DNA from: CAZQDP01 sp964592375
Lineage (GTDB): Bacteria; Bacillota; Clostridia; RUG12999
Length of the DNA stretch: 31,846 bases
Direction of reading: 5' to 3'
NCBI GenBank assembly: GCA_964592375.1
Contig: CAZQDP010000020.1
Location: 1-31,846 of the forward strand
Below, piece by piece: positions 30,733 to 31,846 of this stretch; the first letter of the stretch is position 1, and every line of letters starts with the position of its first letter. A program made the translations under genes and the position numbers. The notes beneath the pieces are model-generated. The model worked only from the letters and a program-made list of their open reading frames with translations, made no database searches and had not been told where the DNA came from.

Positions 30733-30761
30733 TTGATAAAATCGGAAGCATGGTGTATAAT
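30733..30761 (+). promoter_or_regulatory. Promoter of the LacI-family gene
   Basis: TTGATA (30733-30738), a 17-nt spacer and TATAAT (30756-30761) precede the start by 35 nt. GGTGTAT occurs twice (30727-30733 and 30752-30758), at the upstream edges of the -35 and -10 boxes, a possible but unproven regulator site. Confidence 0.78.
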
Positions 30762-30795
30762 AGCAATATAGTGAAAAGAAAAGGGGTTGGTGCAG

Positions 30796-31845
30796 ATGAA
30801 AAAGGCTACTTCTCATGATGTTGCTCGCAAGGCTGGGGTATCACAATCCACTGTGTCTTTTGTGATGAACAATGTCAAAAGCATCGGCATATCCGGCCGT
30901 ACCAGAGAAAGGGTTATTTCTGCTGCTAGGGAACTGGGTTATGGGATTTTCTCAAAGAATGAATTGCTTGATAAAGAGGTGCGCACGGTTGCGGTAATGG
31001 TACCCAATATTTCAAACCCTTTTTATCCCATGTTGCTTACGCATATTGAAAATGCACTATTTGAAAAGGGATATACCATTATGCTGTGCAATACTGGCAG
31101 GGATCTCTTAAAGGAAAAGGCGTATATTGAGCTTATTAGCACCAAGATTTTAAGCGGCGTGATCTATGCATTTACCCCTCAGTCCGTTGCCATTGTGCAA
31201 ACACTCACGCAAAAAAATGTACCCGTCATTATTTTGGGGGAAGCCAAAAAAGGTGCGAAGGTAGACTGCGTGAGCTTTGACAGCCACAAAGCAGGCGAGA
31301 TAGCGGCGCAGCATTTATTAGAGCTAGGTCATAAAAGTATTGCCTTTATCACCAGCCCGCCGGACTCCCTTAGTATGTCGCGTAGGCAGAGAATGGCAGG
31401 GGTAGAGGCATATATTCAACAGAATAGTCCATCGTGCACGCTTCATATTTGCATTGCCAAAGAAGAAAGGGATAACGAGAATAATGTATATGAGTTTGAA
31501 ACCGGCCTTGCCCTGACAAAAAAACTAATTCATGACCATCCGGAGGTTACGGGTCTTATTGGTGTAAACGATGTCATTGCCACCGGCATCATGGCCGCGC
31601 TTGTGGATTTAGGCATCAAAGTGCCCCAGCAAATGTCTGTAATGGGGTTTGATAATAGCTTCTTGTCTAAATGTTCGTATCCGAAGCTCACCACCGTTGA
31701 CCAATGTATCAAGCAGCGTGCGGAGCTTGCGGTACAAATGCTCACGGCAAGACTGGAGGAAGAAGAAATAAGCGAACATCCCCACAAGGCCACCTATGAC
31801 CCCATTTTGCTCAGAAGAGATTCCACCGGAAAAGCACCGATATAA
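30796..31845 (+). CDS. LacI-family transcriptional regulator
   Basis: The 349-aa product has the N-terminal LacI helix-turn-helix and hinge (TSHDVARKAGVSQSTVSFVMNN, about 4-25; then ERVISAARELGYG). A periplasmic-binding-protein-like sensor domain follows (AVMVPNISNPFYPMLLTHIE, GVIYAFTP, SFDSHKAGEIAAQHLLELGH, NDVIATGIMAAL, MGFDNSFLS). It probably binds a sugar or its phosphate. AAAGGGG lies 9 nt before ATG 30796; TTG and GTG codons just upstream are less likely. It is complete, ending 1 nt before the window edge. It is divergent from the HI0933-type gene, and any carbohydrate target genes may lie beyond the right edge. Confidence 0.93.
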   Translation: MKKATSHDVARKAGVSQSTVSFVMNNVKSIGISGRTRERVISAARELGYGIFSKNELLDKEVRTVAVMVPNISNPFYPMLLTHIENALFEKGYTIMLCNTGRDLLKEKAYIELISTKILSGVIYAFTPQSVAIVQTLTQKNVPVIILGEAKKGAKVDCVSFDSHKAGEIAAQHLLELGHKSIAFITSPPDSLSMSRRQRMAGVEAYIQQNSPSCTLHICIAKEERDNENNVYEFETGLALTKKLIHDHPEVTGLIGVNDVIATGIMAALVDLGIKVPQQMSVMGFDNSFLSKCSYPKLTTVDQCIKQRAELAVQMLTARLEEEEISEHPHKATYDPILLRRDSTGKAPI

Positions 31846-31846
31846 A

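Noticed and set aside
1..31846. CRISPR array, insertion sequence, prophage, tRNA or rRNA
   Set aside because: No regularly spaced repeats, transposase or integrase genes, or RNA gene patterns were seen on reading both strands.

Overview
The window is a chromosomal segment of a low-to-medium-GC, probably endospore-forming Bacillota bacterium, most likely of class Clostridia. The grounds are the dnaA-dnaN-yaaA-recF-remB-gyrB-gyrA order, a CtsR/McsA/McsB/ClpC operon with a consensus CtsR operator, MecA, the YmdB-SpoVS pair, and near-consensus sigma-A promoters with strong Shine-Dalgarno sites. Every reading is from the sequence alone; no database search was run.

Layout. (1) 1-9060: the replication-initiation and gyrase cluster, all on the + strand, with a dnaA promoter at the left and an intrinsic terminator after gyrA. 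(2) 9155-11203: an isolated glycoside-hydrolase-like gene (GHL6/GH42-trimerisation architecture). (3) 11269-18147: a protein quality-control and sporulation region. mecA (+) converges on spoVS (-); ymdB (-) lies upstream of spoVS; ctsR-mcsA-mcsB-clpC (+) diverges from ymdB. MecA, McsB and ClpC are known to work together: adaptor, arginine-phosphate marking kinase and AAA+ unfoldase. spoVS has a sigma-H-like promoter. (4) 18171-21974: minus-strand genes for an Asp23 protein with a cysteine-rich tail, a large secreted protein with an HExxH motif and copper-amine-oxidase N-terminal-like repeats, and family I pyrophosphatase. (5) 21956-24897: an AraC regulator with a URO-D superfamily protein (+), then a three-helix PQ-loop/SemiSWEET-like protein and a ribbon-helix-helix protein (-). 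(6) 24895-25284: a repeat-containing intergenic stretch with a 100-N scaffold gap of unknown true length. (7) 25285-31846: a SLOG/DUF1273 protein (+), a GtrA-flavoprotein pair (-), two further FAD oxidoreductases (COG2509 and HI0933/BaiN type, -) and a divergent LacI regulator (+).

No tRNA, rRNA, insertion sequence, prophage or CRISPR array was seen. Most of the window is conserved core genome. The least explained parts are the secreted HExxH/CuAO_N protein, the AraC/URO-D pair, the Asp23 cysteine tail, the GtrA-flavoprotein pair and the repeat next to the assembly gap. I found no clear new multi-gene defence or mobile system.
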